Below, one piece after another: positions 49,435-58,789 of a stretch of DNA of 64,000 nt; positions within the stretch are counted from its first letter, which is position 1; each line of letters begins with the position of its first letter. A program made the translations under genes and the position numbers. The notes beneath the pieces are model-generated. The model saw only the letters and a program-made list of their open reading frames with translations, was not told where the DNA came from and searched no databases. This DNA is from Actinoplanes sp. DH11 (lineage in GTDB: Bacteria > Actinomycetota > Actinomycetes > Mycobacteriales > Micromonosporaceae). The DNA lies in the NCBI RefSeq assembly GCF_020873875.1, contig NZ_JAHWGU010000001.1:1-64000 (forward strand). The letters are read 5' to 3'.

Positions 49435-51105
49435 TCAGTGCGCCCCGTGACCGGTCAGTGACCGGACCTCGAGTTCCGCGTACTTCTCCACGTCGGTCTC
49501 CTTGGAGATGATCGTGCCGATCCAGCCGAACAGGAAGCCGAGCGGGATCGAGATGATGCCCGGGTTGGACAGCGGGAACCACTGCCAGTCGGAGTCCGGG
49601 AACATCGCCGTGGCCGAGCCGGACACGACCGGCGAGAAGAACACCAGCAGTACCGCGGAGCCCAGGCCGCCGTAGATCGACCAGAGCGCGCCGGAGGTGT
49701 TGAACCGCCGCCAGAAGAGGCTGTAGAGGATCGCCGGCAGGTTCGCCGACGCCGCCACCGCGAACGCGAGGGCCACCAGGAAGGCCACGTTCAGGCTCTG
49801 CGCGAAGATCGACAGGGCGATCGCGACCGCGCCGATGATCAGGGCCGAGAACCGGGCGACCCGGACCTCGTCGCGCTCCGAGGCGTTGCCCCGCTTGATC
49901 ACGTTGGCGTAGAAGTCGTGCGCCAGGCTCGACGACGACGCCAGCGTGAGTCCGGCGACCACGGCCAGGATCGTCGCGAACGCGACCGCCGCGATGACCG
50001 CCAGCATGATCGCGCCGCCGGTCTCGCCGCCCAGGTAGTCGATGCCGAGCGCCTGGGCCAGCTGCGGCGCGGCGGTGTTGCCGGCCTTGTCCTGCGCGGT
50101 GATGTTGGCGCCTCCCACCAGGGCCGCCGCGCCGAAGCCGAGGGCCAGCGTGAAGAGGTAGAAGGTGCCGATGATGCCGATCGCCCAGAGCACGCTCTTC
50201 CGTGCGATCCGGCTGGTCGGCACGGTGTAGAAGCGGGTCAGGATGTGCGGCAGGCCGGCCGTGCCGAGCACCAGCGCGAGACCGAGCGAGAGCAGGTCCA
50301 TCTTGCTGTAGAAGGTGGCCGACGCGCTGTCCGACTCGATGCCGTACCGCAGGCCGGGTTCCAGGAACGCATCACCCTTGCCGGACCGGGCGGCGGCGTC
50401 GCCGAGCAGGGACGACAGGTTGAACTTGTAGTGCGCCAGCACCATGATCACCATGATCAGGGCGCCGCCCATCAGCATGAAGGCCTTGACGATCTGGACG
50501 TACGTGGTGCCCTTCATGCCGCCGACCGTCACGTAGATGATCATCAGCGCGCCGACCAGGATGATCGTGGCGACCTTGGCGGTGTCGGCGTCCATGCCCA
50601 GGAACGTGGTGTCCGGCTTGATGCCGAGCAGCAGCGAGACGAGCGCGCCGGCGCCGACCATCTGGGCGATCAGGTAGAAGATCGACACCACGATGGTGGA
50701 GACGCTCGCCGCGGTGCGTACCGGCCGCTGGCGCATCCGGAACGCCAGCACGTCGGCCATCGTGTAGCGGCCGGAGTTGCGCAGCAGTTCGGCGACCAGG
50801 AGCAGCGCGATCAGCCAGGCGACCAGGAAGCCGATCGAGTAGAGGAAGCCGTCGTAGCCGTACAGGGCGATCAGGCCGGCGATGCCGAGGAAGGACGCGG
50901 CCGACATGTAGTCGCCGCCGATCGCCATGCCGTTCTGGAACCCGGAGAACTGCCGGCCGCCGGCGTAGAAGTCGGTGGCGGTCTTGGTCTGCCGGCTGGC
51001 CCAGACGGTGATGCCCAGGGTGATCGCCACGAAGACCAGGAACAGCGTGATGGTCAGGGTCCGCGAGGTGCTGGTGCTGGCCTCGGCGGCGAGAAGGGAC
51101 TCCAT
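49435..51105 (-). CDS. Sodium/solute symporter, ActP/MctC-like
   Basis: The 556-residue protein has about 13-14 membrane helices of the sodium:solute symporter family. It resembles the acetate/pyruvate permease branch: TATDFYAGGRQFSGFQNGMAIGGDYMSAASFLGIAG, VGAGALVSLLLG, GTAGLPHILTRFYTVP and LTLASSSSLAHDFYANV. It probably imports acetate or other short carboxylates. The ATG overlaps the stop of the DUF485 gene by one base (TGATG), the standard pairing for ActP-type carriers. Confidence 0.93.
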   Translation of the reverse strand: MESLLAAEASTSTSRTLTITLFLVFVAITLGITVWASRQTKTATDFYAGGRQFSGFQNGMAIGGDYMSAASFLGIAGLIALYGYDGFLYSIGFLVAWLIALLLVAELLRNSGRYTMADVLAFRMRQRPVRTAASVSTIVVSIFYLIAQMVGAGALVSLLLGIKPDTTFLGMDADTAKVATIILVGALMIIYVTVGGMKGTTYVQIVKAFMLMGGALIMVIMVLAHYKFNLSSLLGDAAARSGKGDAFLEPGLRYGIESDSASATFYSKMDLLSLGLALVLGTAGLPHILTRFYTVPTSRIARKSVLWAIGIIGTFYLFTLALGFGAAALVGGANITAQDKAGNTAAPQLAQALGIDYLGGETGGAIMLAVIAAVAFATILAVVAGLTLASSSSLAHDFYANVIKRGNASERDEVRVARFSALIIGAVAIALSIFAQSLNVAFLVALAFAVAASANLPAILYSLFWRRFNTSGALWSIYGGLGSAVLLVFFSPVVSGSATAMFPDSDWQWFPLSNPGIISIPLGFLFGWIGTIISKETDVEKYAELEVRSLTGHGAH

Positions 51106-51464
51106 CAGCGGGCACCTCCGTCAGCGGCGGGAGCCGAACCGGCCGCGGCCGAGCCGTTCTCCAGCTCGTCGTAGACGCGGTCGGCGCGCGGGTCGAGCTC
51201 CTTCGCCGCGTACCGGGAGTAGACCCAGGCGATCGCGAAGGTCGAGACGAACTGCAGGACACCGAAGACCAGAGCGACGTTGATGTTGCCGATCAGCTTG
51301 ATGCTCATGAAATCCCGCGCGTACGCGGACAGCAGCACGTAGAGGGCGTACCAGACGATGAACGCGATCGTCGTCGGGAAAATGAAGCGGCGCAGCTTGT
51401 GGCGCAGTTCTGCGAACTCCTCGGAGTTCTGCACTTCGAGGTATCTCTCGGCGGGTGCCGGCAC
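51105..51464 (-). CDS. DUF485 membrane partner of the symporter
   Basis: The 119-residue protein has two membrane helices (about 30-50 and 65-87) and the DUF485 signature SEEFAELRHKLRRFIFPTTIAF. It is cotranslated with the symporter and is thought to assist or regulate it. Direct repeats of GTGTGCGCCA lie 50-90 bases upstream. Confidence 0.92.
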   Translation of the reverse strand: MPAPAERYLEVQNSEEFAELRHKLRRFIFPTTIAFIVWYALYVLLSAYARDFMSIKLIGNINVALVFGVLQFVSTFAIAWVYSRYAAKELDPRADRVYDELENGSAAAGSAPAADGGAR

Positions 51465-51513
51465 GGTGATTCACCACCTTCGTCGGGGCGGAGCTTTCCG
51501 GCACCGTACGAAG

Positions 51514-51555
51514 GTGTGCGCCACGTCACCGGCCGCCGGTCGTCGTGTGCGCCAA
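51514..51555 (-). promoter_or_regulatory. Direct repeats upstream of the DUF485-symporter operon
   Basis: GTGTGCGCCA occurs at 51514-51523 and 51546-51555, exactly 32 bases (about three helical turns) apart, in the promoter region of the operon. They could be sites for an activator such as the LytTR regulator encoded at 58860-59597, but no direct link is visible. Confidence 0.35.
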
Positions 51556-51583
51556 GTGGTGGTTTGACTGCGCCGAGCGGCGG

Positions 51584-52108
51584 TCAGGCCAGTTCCGCGT
51601 ACCGCCCCCGGTAGTGCACCAGCGGCCGCGGCGCGCCATCGACGGTGATCGTCTCGATCACGCCCTCGACCAGCAGCGCCCAGCCGCACTCCCGGCTGGA
51701 CGACAGCCGGCAGCCGGCCCAGCTCGCGGCGCCCGCCGGCACCGGGCCGAACGGGGTCTGCTGCCACTCGCCGGCCGCGAACAGGCCGCCCGGCGACGGC
51801 ATCAGCCCGGCGAAGCGGTCCGCCAGCTGCCGGTCGGCCGGGGTCAGCGGCACCACCGCGAACCGCCCGGCCGCCTCGGCGGCGTCCCAGAAGTCGCTCT
51901 CCTCGTCGATCAGGCCGAGGATCCGTCCCGGGTCGCCGTCGGCGACCACCGTCGACGACACGGTGAGCCCGCCCGGTCCGGGAGTGGTCCAGATCGTGAC
52001 GGGCGCGGCGAACCGGCCGCGCAGCCGGCGCACCGCCGACTTCGCCGAGTCGGGTACGGCGAACGGATCGGTGGAGTGGATGCGGCCACCCGGCTCATTG
52101 ACGCTCAC
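51584..52108 (-). CDS. Flavin reductase-like split-barrel protein
   Basis: The 174-residue protein matches the FMN-binding split-barrel (flavin reductase) family: RLRGRFAAPVTIWTTPGPGGLTVSSTVVADGDPG at the N-terminus, then WAGCRLSSSRECGWALLVEGVI. It may reduce flavin for a monooxygenase or bind FMN or coenzyme F420; no partner oxygenase is near. Confidence 0.8.
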   Translation of the reverse strand: MSVNEPGGRIHSTDPFAVPDSAKSAVRRLRGRFAAPVTIWTTPGPGGLTVSSTVVADGDPGRILGLIDEESDFWDAAEAAGRFAVVPLTPADRQLADRFAGLMPSPGGLFAAGEWQQTPFGPVPAGAASWAGCRLSSSRECGWALLVEGVIETITVDGAPRPLVHYRGRYAELA

Positions 52109-52187
52109 CCGATCATTCTCGGCGATTACAGATCGCGCATGCCGCGGTGCCCATCAATTGATCATGAACTATTTTGAAGGAACCCAG

Positions 52188-52430
52188 ATGCCGGGAGGGT
52201 GGATGCCACAAGGGGTGCTGCGGCCGGGTGACGTCGTCCGGGTCGGTGCCGAGGCGAGCGTCCAGTTCTCGGGCGATCGGGCGCTGACGTTCCGGGTCAT
52301 CCGGGTCGATCCGCGGGTCACCTACGACGGGTGGATCTGGTTGGAGGGCTATGTGCTCGGCCCGGCCGGGAACGCCGTGCAGCGCCGCCGGATCTTCGTG
52401 CGCCAGGACGGGCTGTACAAGCTGCGCTGA
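52188..52430 (+). CDS. Small conserved protein of unknown function
   Basis: The 80-residue product is predicted all-beta (DVVRVGAEASVQFSGDRALTFRVIRVDPRV, then GWIWLEGYVLG) and may form a small barrel. ATG 52188 has GAAGGA six bases upstream; the frame opens further to ATG 52164. It lies between a divergent flavin reductase and a convergent ABC permease gene. Its last 33 coding bases and stop are the first half of an imperfect tandem duplication. Confidence 0.65.
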   Translation: MPGGWMPQGVLRPGDVVRVGAEASVQFSGDRALTFRVIRVDPRVTYDGWIWLEGYVLGPAGNAVQRRRIFVRQDGLYKLR

Positions 52431-52476
52431 CGCGTCGTGCGCCAGGAGGGGCCGCACCGGGCTGCGCTAACGCGTC
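52398..52476. repeat. Tandem duplication covering two gene 3' ends
   Basis: Bases 52398-52436 (GTGCGCCAGGACGGGCTGTA onward to CGCGTC) are repeated imperfectly at 52437-52476. The first copy ends the small + strand gene. The second provides the stop and last codons of the convergent ABC permease gene. Confidence 0.75.
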
Positions 52477-54056
52477 GAGACCGCGCTCAGCAGCTCGGGC
52501 ATCCGGCGGTCGAGCAGGGCGCCGGCCAGATGGGAGCCGGCGAGGTAGGCGGCCAGGCCGTACCCGGCGCCGATCGGCAGACCCAGCCACAGCCACGCCG
52601 GCCCGAGTAGGTAGGCCGTCACCAGCACCGGAACCGCACCGAGCAGCGCACCGACCATCGAACCCAGGCTGGGCAGCGCCTTGCTGATGCCGCCGCCCGA
52701 GGAGAGCGCGAACGGCGTGTTCGGGTCCGGCAGCGCGTAGGCGAACACCACCGAGACCGGCAGCACCAGCGCCAGGCCGACGCCGTAGGTGGCCAGCAGC
52801 GTGCCGAACTGTGCCGGGATGCTCTCCGGCCGGCTCGTCGCGAACCCGGTCACGATCGCGACGAGCAGCAGCATCGGCAGCGTGAACAGGGCGTGCGCGG
52901 CGGCCCGGGAGTGCACCTCGAGACGGCCCGGAACCCCGGTCGCCAGGTTGGTGGCGTAGGCGCTGCCCTCGTACCCGAACTGGTTCGCCAGGCCGATCGG
53001 GGCGATCGCGCCCACCAGGACCGCGAGTCCGCCGGCGCCCGCGCCCTGCGTGCCGAACGCGGTGGAGACCGGCAGGAAGACGCCGGCCACGGCCAGGGTG
53101 ATCAGGGTGGCGCGGCGCCGGTTCTCCCGCCACCAGTACCGCGTCTCGCGGGCCAGCAACGCGCCGAACCGCGACCGGGGCGCCCAGCGGGGCAGCAGCC
53201 GATCCACCGGGCCGCGGGTGTCGGCCGTGCCGGTTCGCTCCCGCCGCCGCGAGCCGGCGGTCCCGGCCATCGCCCCCTCGATCGTCCGGCTCCACCAGAA
53301 CAACAGCCCGGCGATCACCAGCAGGACGATCAGGAGCTTCAGGGGTACGGCCCAGGCCTGCCCCGCCACCACGTCGAGACCCATCGTGTACGGCGCCGCC
53401 AGTGGCGTCCACCCGACCACCGCGGCGATCCGTGCGGCACCCTCCCAGTCGGCCCGGTTCACCATGCCGAGCAGCAGCAACTGGGCCGGCCCGAGCGACG
53501 CGGCCACCACGGCGAGCAGCACGGTCGCCAGGTCCCGGGCCCGGCGCGATCGCAACGCGGTGGCGAACGCGCTGGTCAGGGCGCGACTGACGGCGACGCA
53601 GAGCAGCAGGCCGACGAGGATGCCGAACAGCTGGACGAACGCGGCCCCGGCACCACCCAGCCGGGCCGCCGAGTGCACCGTCCCGGCCGTCGCGGCGAGC
53701 GTGGCGAGCGCCGGCAACCCGGCCAGCGCGGCCACGCCCAGCCCGGCGAGCAACCGGCGGCGCGGGATCGGCAGCAGCGCGAACTGGGCCGGGTCCAGCG
53801 AGTCGTCGACACCGAAGAAGAGCAGCGGCAGGAACAGCCAGCCGAGCACGACGACCGCGCCGCCGAACGGGAAGAGCAGGGCGGCGGCGCGTGGCTCCTC
53901 GAGCAGGCCGGGCACCGCGAAGATCGCGTAACCGGCGACGGCGGCGAACCCGGCGGCCACCGCGCCCAGGACGAAGACCGCGATCCGGGCCGGCCGGCCG
54001 CGCAGCCCGTTGCCGGTGACCCGCAGCTTGAGCCGGACGAAGGATCCGACGCTCAC
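52467..54056 (-). CDS. ABC transporter permease (ABC-2-like)
   Basis: The 529-residue protein has about 12-14 membrane helices and no ATPase domain. The central cytosolic loop is basic (RSRFGALLARETRYWWRENRRRATL), as in ABC-2-type exporter subunits of actinomycetes. The GTG start at 54056 overlaps the ATPase stop (GTGA), so ATPase and permease form one exporter. The C-terminal codons come from a duplicated sequence. Cargo unknown. Confidence 0.87.
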   Translation of the reverse strand: MSVGSFVRLKLRVTGNGLRGRPARIAVFVLGAVAAGFAAVAGYAIFAVPGLLEEPRAAALLFPFGGAVVVLGWLFLPLLFFGVDDSLDPAQFALLPIPRRRLLAGLGVAALAGLPALATLAATAGTVHSAARLGGAGAAFVQLFGILVGLLLCVAVSRALTSAFATALRSRRARDLATVLLAVVAASLGPAQLLLLGMVNRADWEGAARIAAVVGWTPLAAPYTMGLDVVAGQAWAVPLKLLIVLLVIAGLLFWWSRTIEGAMAGTAGSRRRERTGTADTRGPVDRLLPRWAPRSRFGALLARETRYWWRENRRRATLITLAVAGVFLPVSTAFGTQGAGAGGLAVLVGAIAPIGLANQFGYEGSAYATNLATGVPGRLEVHSRAAAHALFTLPMLLLVAIVTGFATSRPESIPAQFGTLLATYGVGLALVLPVSVVFAYALPDPNTPFALSSGGGISKALPSLGSMVGALLGAVPVLVTAYLLGPAWLWLGLPIGAGYGLAAYLAGSHLAGALLDRRMPELLSAVSTR

Positions 54057-54847
54057 AGCCACGCCAGCTCCGAACCCGTCGCCACCCGGCCGCCGACGAC
54101 CTGCACGAAGACGTCCTGCAACGGACGGTCGCCGCGGACCTGGGCGAGCGTGCCGTGCAGCCGCAGCACCCCGTCCGACATGATCGCGACGTGCGAGCAG
54201 AGCCGCTCCACCACCTCCAGGACGTGACTGGAGAAGACCACCGTGCCGCCGCCCGTCACGTACCGCTGCAGGATGTCGCGGATCAGTGCGGCCGACACCG
54301 GGTCGACCGCCTCGAACGGCTCGTCCAGCACCAGCAGCCGGGGCGCGTGCAGCAGCGCACAGGCCAGGCCGATCTTCTTCTTCATGCCGGCCGAGTAGTC
54401 GACCACCAGGGTCCGGCCGGCGGCGCGGAGTTCCAGCACGTCGAGCAGGTCCCGGGCCCGCCGGTCGACCACGTCGGCGGGCATCCCGCGGAGCAGGCCG
54501 TGATAGGCGAGCAGCTCCGGGCCGCTCAGCCGGTCGAACATGCGCACACCGTCCGGCAGCACACCGACCAGCGCTTTCGCCTCGCTCGGGGAGTGCCAGA
54601 CGTCGTACCCCAGCAGCACGGCTTGGCCCGCGTCCGGCCGCAACAGACCCACCGCCATGGAAAGGGTGGTGGTCTTGCCGGCCCCGTTGGGTCCGAGCAG
54701 GCCGTAGAACGAACCGGCCGGCACGTCCAGGCTGATCCCGGAGACGGCGAGACGCGCGTCGAAGTGCTTCACGAGGCCGCGCAGCGACATCGCGGGCGCC
54801 GCGGCGCCGGTCGGTTCGCCGGGGACGCGCTGTGCCGGGATGGTCAT
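54053..54847 (-). CDS. ABC transporter ATP-binding protein
   Basis: The 264-residue ATPase has Walker A LLGPNGAGKTTT (about 49-60), a signature loop YSAGMKKKIGLA that departs from the usual LSGGQ, Walker B LLVLDEPFEAVD and the switch histidine in VVFSSHVLEVVERL. It pairs with the cotranslated permease. Signature variants with SAGM plus several lysines are common in ABC-2 drug or lipid exporters of actinomycetes. ATG 54847 is the natural start. Confidence 0.92.
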   Translation of the reverse strand: MTIPAQRVPGEPTGAAAPAMSLRGLVKHFDARLAVSGISLDVPAGSFYGLLGPNGAGKTTTLSMAVGLLRPDAGQAVLLGYDVWHSPSEAKALVGVLPDGVRMFDRLSGPELLAYHGLLRGMPADVVDRRARDLLDVLELRAAGRTLVVDYSAGMKKKIGLACALLHAPRLLVLDEPFEAVDPVSAALIRDILQRYVTGGGTVVFSSHVLEVVERLCSHVAIMSDGVLRLHGTLAQVRGDRPLQDVFVQVVGGRVATGSELAWL

Positions 54848-54889
54848 GCGTCGAACGTATCGGCCTGCGAGGCCGGCCGGGAACCACCC

Positions 54890-56515
54890 TCAGGTGCGCA
54901 GTGATTCCGGTGCGTGCAGGCGGAGCATCGTGGCACCGACGTCGGCCGGCACCCGCCGGCCGGTCATCAGCGAGACACCGATCATCACCAGGAAGGCGAG
55001 CGGAACGGTGAACGCGGCGGGCTGTTCGACGACGGTGGCCACCCAGCCGTGCAGGGGCGGGCCGAGCACGGTCAGCAGCACCGCGGCCATCGACGCGCCG
55101 CCACCGGCGACAAGTCCGGCGATCGCCCCCGCATCGGTCAGTTTCCGCCACCAGATGCCGAGCACCAGGAGCGGGCAGAAACTCGACGCCGCCACCGCGA
55201 AGGCCAGGCCGACCACCTTCGAGACGTCCATGTCGGAGACGTAGAGGGCGAGGACCGTCGGCACCACCGCGGCCAGCAGCGTGGCCAGCCGGAACTCCCG
55301 GATCGAGCCGCTGCGCCCGGACCGCAGGACGTCCGTGAAGATCACCCCGGCGACGCTGGTGAGCAGCCCCGACGAGGTGGACAGGAACGCGGCGAGCGCG
55401 CCCGCGGCGACGAGCGCGCCGAGCAGCCGGCCCAGGTGCCCGCCGCCGAGCGCGGCCTCCGGGAGCAGCAGCACCACCGCGTCGGTGCGGCCGGTCATCA
55501 GCAGCTGCGGTGTGTAGATCCGGCCGAGCACGCCGTAGAGGGTGGGCAGCAGATAGAAGAGCCCGACCAGGGCGAGCACCACGAGGGTGGTGCGGCGGGC
55601 CGAGGCGCCGTCCGGGTTCGTGTAGAAGCGGACGAGCACGTGCGGCAGACCCATCGTGCCGAGGAACGTGGCGAGGATCAGCGAGTACGTCGCGAACAGC
55701 TCCCGGTCGCCGCTGGGCAGCAGCCAGTCCGGCCCGAAACCGGCGTCGACCGTGCTGATCCGGGGCACCCGCTCGCCGGCCGTGAACTCCAGCGTCTCAC
55801 CGGCCCGCACCGACCGCACCCCGTCGAGCACCGCGTCCCGCTCGATCACCACGGTGGTGGCGGCCGGGAAGACCGCGCCCTGCGGCGGCGTCGCGGCCGG
55901 GCGCCCGTCCGACTGCCACTGCAGAATCAGGAAGATCATGGGTACGGCCAGCGCGGTCAGCTTCAACCAGTACTGGAAAGCCTGCACGAACGTGATCGCC
56001 CGCATCCCGCCGAACGCGACGTTCGCGGTGACCACGACACCGACGAGCAGGGCGCCCCACGCGTACGACCCACCGGTGATCGTGGCGAACGTCAGGCCGG
56101 CGCCCTGGAGCTGCGGCAGCAGGTACAGACAGCCGATGAACAGCACGAACGCGGTGGCCAGCCGGCGCAACGCCCGCGACCGGAGCCGCACCTGGCAGAA
56201 GTCCGGCAGGGTGAACGCGCCCGACCGGCGCAGCGGTGCCGCCACGAAGAGCAGCAGGGCCAGGTAACCCGCGGCGAACCCGACCGGGTACCAGAGCATG
56301 TCGACGCCGTAGCAGAGGATCAGGCCGGCCACGCCGAGGAAGGACGCGGCCGAGAGGTATTCCCCGCTGATCGCCGCGGCGTTCCAGGCCGGGCTCACCG
56401 AGCGGGAGGCGACCAGGAAGTCCGAGGTGGTCCGGGCGAATCGGAGCCCGTACGCGCCGATCGCCACGGTCAGCAGCACCACGACGATCAGGCCGGGGCC
56501 GAGGTACGGGTTCAT
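54890..56515 (-). CDS. Second sodium/solute symporter
   Basis: The 541-residue protein has about 13 helices and the family motifs RTTSDFLVASRSVSPAWNAAAISGEYLSAASFLGVAG, FGGMRAITFVQAFQYWLK, GTMGLPHVLVRFYTNPDG and STSSGLLTSVAGVIFTDVL. It is more distant from ActP than the symporter at 49435-51105 and carries a large extracytoplasmic loop (about 210-265). It is cotranscribed with a small two-helix protein and probably imports a carboxylate or similar solute with sodium. Confidence 0.9.
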   Translation of the reverse strand: MNPYLGPGLIVVVLLTVAIGAYGLRFARTTSDFLVASRSVSPAWNAAAISGEYLSAASFLGVAGLILCYGVDMLWYPVGFAAGYLALLLFVAAPLRRSGAFTLPDFCQVRLRSRALRRLATAFVLFIGCLYLLPQLQGAGLTFATITGGSYAWGALLVGVVVTANVAFGGMRAITFVQAFQYWLKLTALAVPMIFLILQWQSDGRPAATPPQGAVFPAATTVVIERDAVLDGVRSVRAGETLEFTAGERVPRISTVDAGFGPDWLLPSGDRELFATYSLILATFLGTMGLPHVLVRFYTNPDGASARRTTLVVLALVGLFYLLPTLYGVLGRIYTPQLLMTGRTDAVVLLLPEAALGGGHLGRLLGALVAAGALAAFLSTSSGLLTSVAGVIFTDVLRSGRSGSIREFRLATLLAAVVPTVLALYVSDMDVSKVVGLAFAVAASSFCPLLVLGIWWRKLTDAGAIAGLVAGGGASMAAVLLTVLGPPLHGWVATVVEQPAAFTVPLAFLVMIGVSLMTGRRVPADVGATMLRLHAPESLRT

Positions 56516-56528
56516 CGCTCGGACCGTC

Positions 56529-56915
56529 TCACTGCTCCGGCCTCCGGATCACCGCGGCGAAGTCCTGCTCGTTGCGTTCGGCCCAGCGCACGTACGCCGC
56601 GCCCACCCCGACCAGGAACGGGAACGACAGCAGCCCGAGCAGCAGCCACGGCAGGTGGACGCCGAAGACCCGGAACGTGGCGACGCCGGGTGCGGCCACG
56701 AACAACAGCGGCAGTGTGCCGAGCCCGGCCGCCACCACCAGCGACAGCCGCAACGCCAGCGCCAGCTGGGCCCGGACCAGGCCCTTGACCAGCGCCTCAC
56801 CGATCGGTGTCTGCTCGGCGAGGTCGCTGGCGGCCCGGTCGGCGGCGTCGCGCCGGGCTGCCGCGTCGGCCAGCACCACCCGGGTGCGGTGGGTCGTGGG
56901 CTGATCGGCGGCCAT
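56529..56915 (-). CDS. Small membrane partner of the second symporter
   Basis: The 128-residue protein has a cytosolic helical N-terminus and two membrane helices (about 50-75 and 84-108), ending YVRWAERNEQDFAAVIRRPEQ. This is the layout of DUF485/DUF4212-type accessory subunits, and the gene stands 13 bases upstream of the symporter gene. Assignment rests on topology and context more than on a motif. Confidence 0.72.
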   Translation of the reverse strand: MAADQPTTHRTRVVLADAAARRDAADRAASDLAEQTPIGEALVKGLVRAQLALALRLSLVVAAGLGTLPLLFVAAPGVATFRVFGVHLPWLLLGLLSFPFLVGVGAAYVRWAERNEQDFAAVIRRPEQ

Positions 56916-56960
56916 GTCCGGCAGTCTGTCCGCCCGTCCGGAAATGTCAATACCGATGGA

Positions 56961-58019
56961 TCAGGTGTGCAGCGGAAGTCGTACTTGGATGTGGCAGCCG
57001 CGGTCGCCGTCCGGCTCGACCACGGCGATGGTTCCCCGGTGCAGCTGGACCACCCAGCGGGCGATCGCCAGGCCCAGCCCGGTCCCGCCGCCGGTGGCCC
57101 GCTCGCCGCGGGTGAAACGCTCGAAAACCCGTTCCCGCTCCGCCGGCGGGATGCCCGCGCCCTGATCCACCACGGCGAGCAGCAGATCCTCGTCGCGGCG
57201 CTCCGCGCGGACCGTGACCATGCCGCCCGGCGGACTGTGCCGGGCCGCGTTGTCCAGCAGATTCGCCAGCACCTGGTGCAGACGCTCGCGGTCACCGGAG
57301 ATCGCCATGCCCGGCGCGGAAACCTCGAACCGCACGTCCTGCCCGGTGCCACCGGCATTCACCGCCGCCGCGCGCACCGCCTCGTCCAGGAACGCCGGCA
57401 CGTCGATCACGTCGCGGCGCAGCGGCATCACGCCGGCGTCCAACCTGGACAGGTCGAGCAGGTCGCCGACGAGCCGGCTGAGCCGCTGCGTCTGTGCCAG
57501 GGCGGTGCTCATCGTCGCCGGTACCGGCTCGGCCACCCCGTCGACGATGTTCTCCAGCACGGCCTGCAGCGCGGTGATGGGCGTACGCAACTCGTGCGAG
57601 ACGTTCGCGATCAGCTCGCGCCGCTGCCGGTCCGCGGCCGCCAGGTCCGCGGCCATCTGGTTGAACGCGGCCGCCAGCTCACCCACCTCGTCCTGCGAAC
57701 GGGTCCGGACCCGCCGGGTGTAGTCGCCGCGGGCCATCTCCCGGGCGGCCACCGTCATCTCCCGCAGCGGCACCGTCGCGCCGTGCGCCATCACCTGCAG
57801 CGTTGCCAGGCCCAGAGCTGCCGCGACGGCGATCCACAGCAGGTCGCCGCGATAGAAGTCGATGCTCCAGAGGAAGACCAGCAGACCCACGCCGCCCGCG
57901 AAGCCGAGGGCCAGCGACAGCTTCGCCTTGATCGAGCGGACCGGGTCGAGCGGCCGGGGCAGCCAGCCGAACAGCCGGGCGACGACGTCGTGGACGAACT
58001 GCAGGAACTGGGCGGTCAC
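56961..58019 (-). CDS. Membrane sensor histidine kinase (HAMP-HisKA-HATPase)
   Basis: The 352-residue kinase has two membrane helices (about 33-53 and 58-78), a HAMP domain (MTVAAREMARGDYTRRVRTRSQDEVGEL), HisKA with NVSHELRTPITAL (histidine about 145) and a HATPase domain with LANLLDNAARHSPPG, DQGAGIPPAERERVFERF and GTGLGLAIA. The sensor part is short, so it may sense the membrane itself. The GTG overlaps the stop of the response regulator (GTGA). Confidence 0.93.
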   Translation of the reverse strand: MTAQFLQFVHDVVARLFGWLPRPLDPVRSIKAKLSLALGFAGGVGLLVFLWSIDFYRGDLLWIAVAAALGLATLQVMAHGATVPLREMTVAAREMARGDYTRRVRTRSQDEVGELAAAFNQMAADLAAADRQRRELIANVSHELRTPITALQAVLENIVDGVAEPVPATMSTALAQTQRLSRLVGDLLDLSRLDAGVMPLRRDVIDVPAFLDEAVRAAAVNAGGTGQDVRFEVSAPGMAISGDRERLHQVLANLLDNAARHSPPGGMVTVRAERRDEDLLLAVVDQGAGIPPAERERVFERFTRGERATGGGTGLGLAIARWVVQLHRGTIAVVEPDGDRGCHIQVRLPLHT

Positions 58020-58699
58020 CGGCCGGCCTCCAGCGCGTACCCCACGCCGTGCACCGTGCGGATCAGGTCCGCACCCAGCTTGCGCCGCAGCGCCTTGATG
58101 TGGCTGTCGACGGTGCGGGTGCCCGAGGCGTCGGCCCAGCCCCACACCTCGGCCAGGAGCCGTTCCCGGGGCAGGACCGTCCGGGGCCGGCCGGCCAGAT
58201 GCACCAGCAGATCGAACTCGGTCGGCGTCAGGTGCACCTCGACGCCGGCGCGCGTCACCCGCCGCTCCGCCGGGCTGATCTCCAGGTCGCCGAGCCGGAT
58301 CCGGGACCCGTGCGCCGCGGCCACCCGGTCCGCCCGCCGGACCAGAGCGTGCACCCGGGCCGCGAGCTCGCGCATCGAGAACGGCTTGGCCATGTAGTCG
58401 TCGGCGCCCACCGCCAGCCCCACCAGCAGATCCGTCTCCTCGCCACGGGCCGTCAGCATCAGCACCGGCACCGGGCGGTCCGCCTGGATCCGCCGGCACA
58501 CCTCCAGGCCGTCGAACCCGGGCAGCATCACGTCCAGCACCACGACGTCCGGCAGGGAGGTGCGGGCCGCCTCCACGGCAGCCGGCCCGTCGCCGACCAC
58601 CCGGACGGCGAACCCCTCGGCGCGCAGTCGCGCCGCCACGGCATCCGCGATGGCGGGCTCGTCCTCGACCACCAGAACCCGCCGCTCGGCCGTCTCCAC
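58016..58699 (-). CDS. OmpR-family response regulator
   Basis: The 227-residue regulator has a receiver domain with acidic pocket EDE (about 12-14), phospho-aspartate in DVVVLDVMLPG (about 56) and lysine in YMAKPFS. It also has a winged-helix DNA-binding domain ending VDSHIKALRRKLGADLIRTVHGVGYALE. It is cotranslated with the kinase. The target is unknown; neighbouring symporter genes on the same strand are candidates. Confidence 0.94.
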   Translation of the reverse strand: METAERRVLVVEDEPAIADAVAARLRAEGFAVRVVGDGPAAVEAARTSLPDVVVLDVMLPGFDGLEVCRRIQADRPVPVLMLTARGEETDLLVGLAVGADDYMAKPFSMRELAARVHALVRRADRVAAAHGSRIRLGDLEISPAERRVTRAGVEVHLTPTEFDLLVHLAGRPRTVLPRERLLAEVWGWADASGTRTVDSHIKALRRKLGADLIRTVHGVGYALEAGR

Positions 58700-58789
58700 G
58701 CCCCGCCACCCCCGCCCGATCTTCTCCGCCGATGGCTCAGCAGCTTATTGACCTGCGGCGAAGGCGTGGAGGTGGAGTGGTGAACGATG

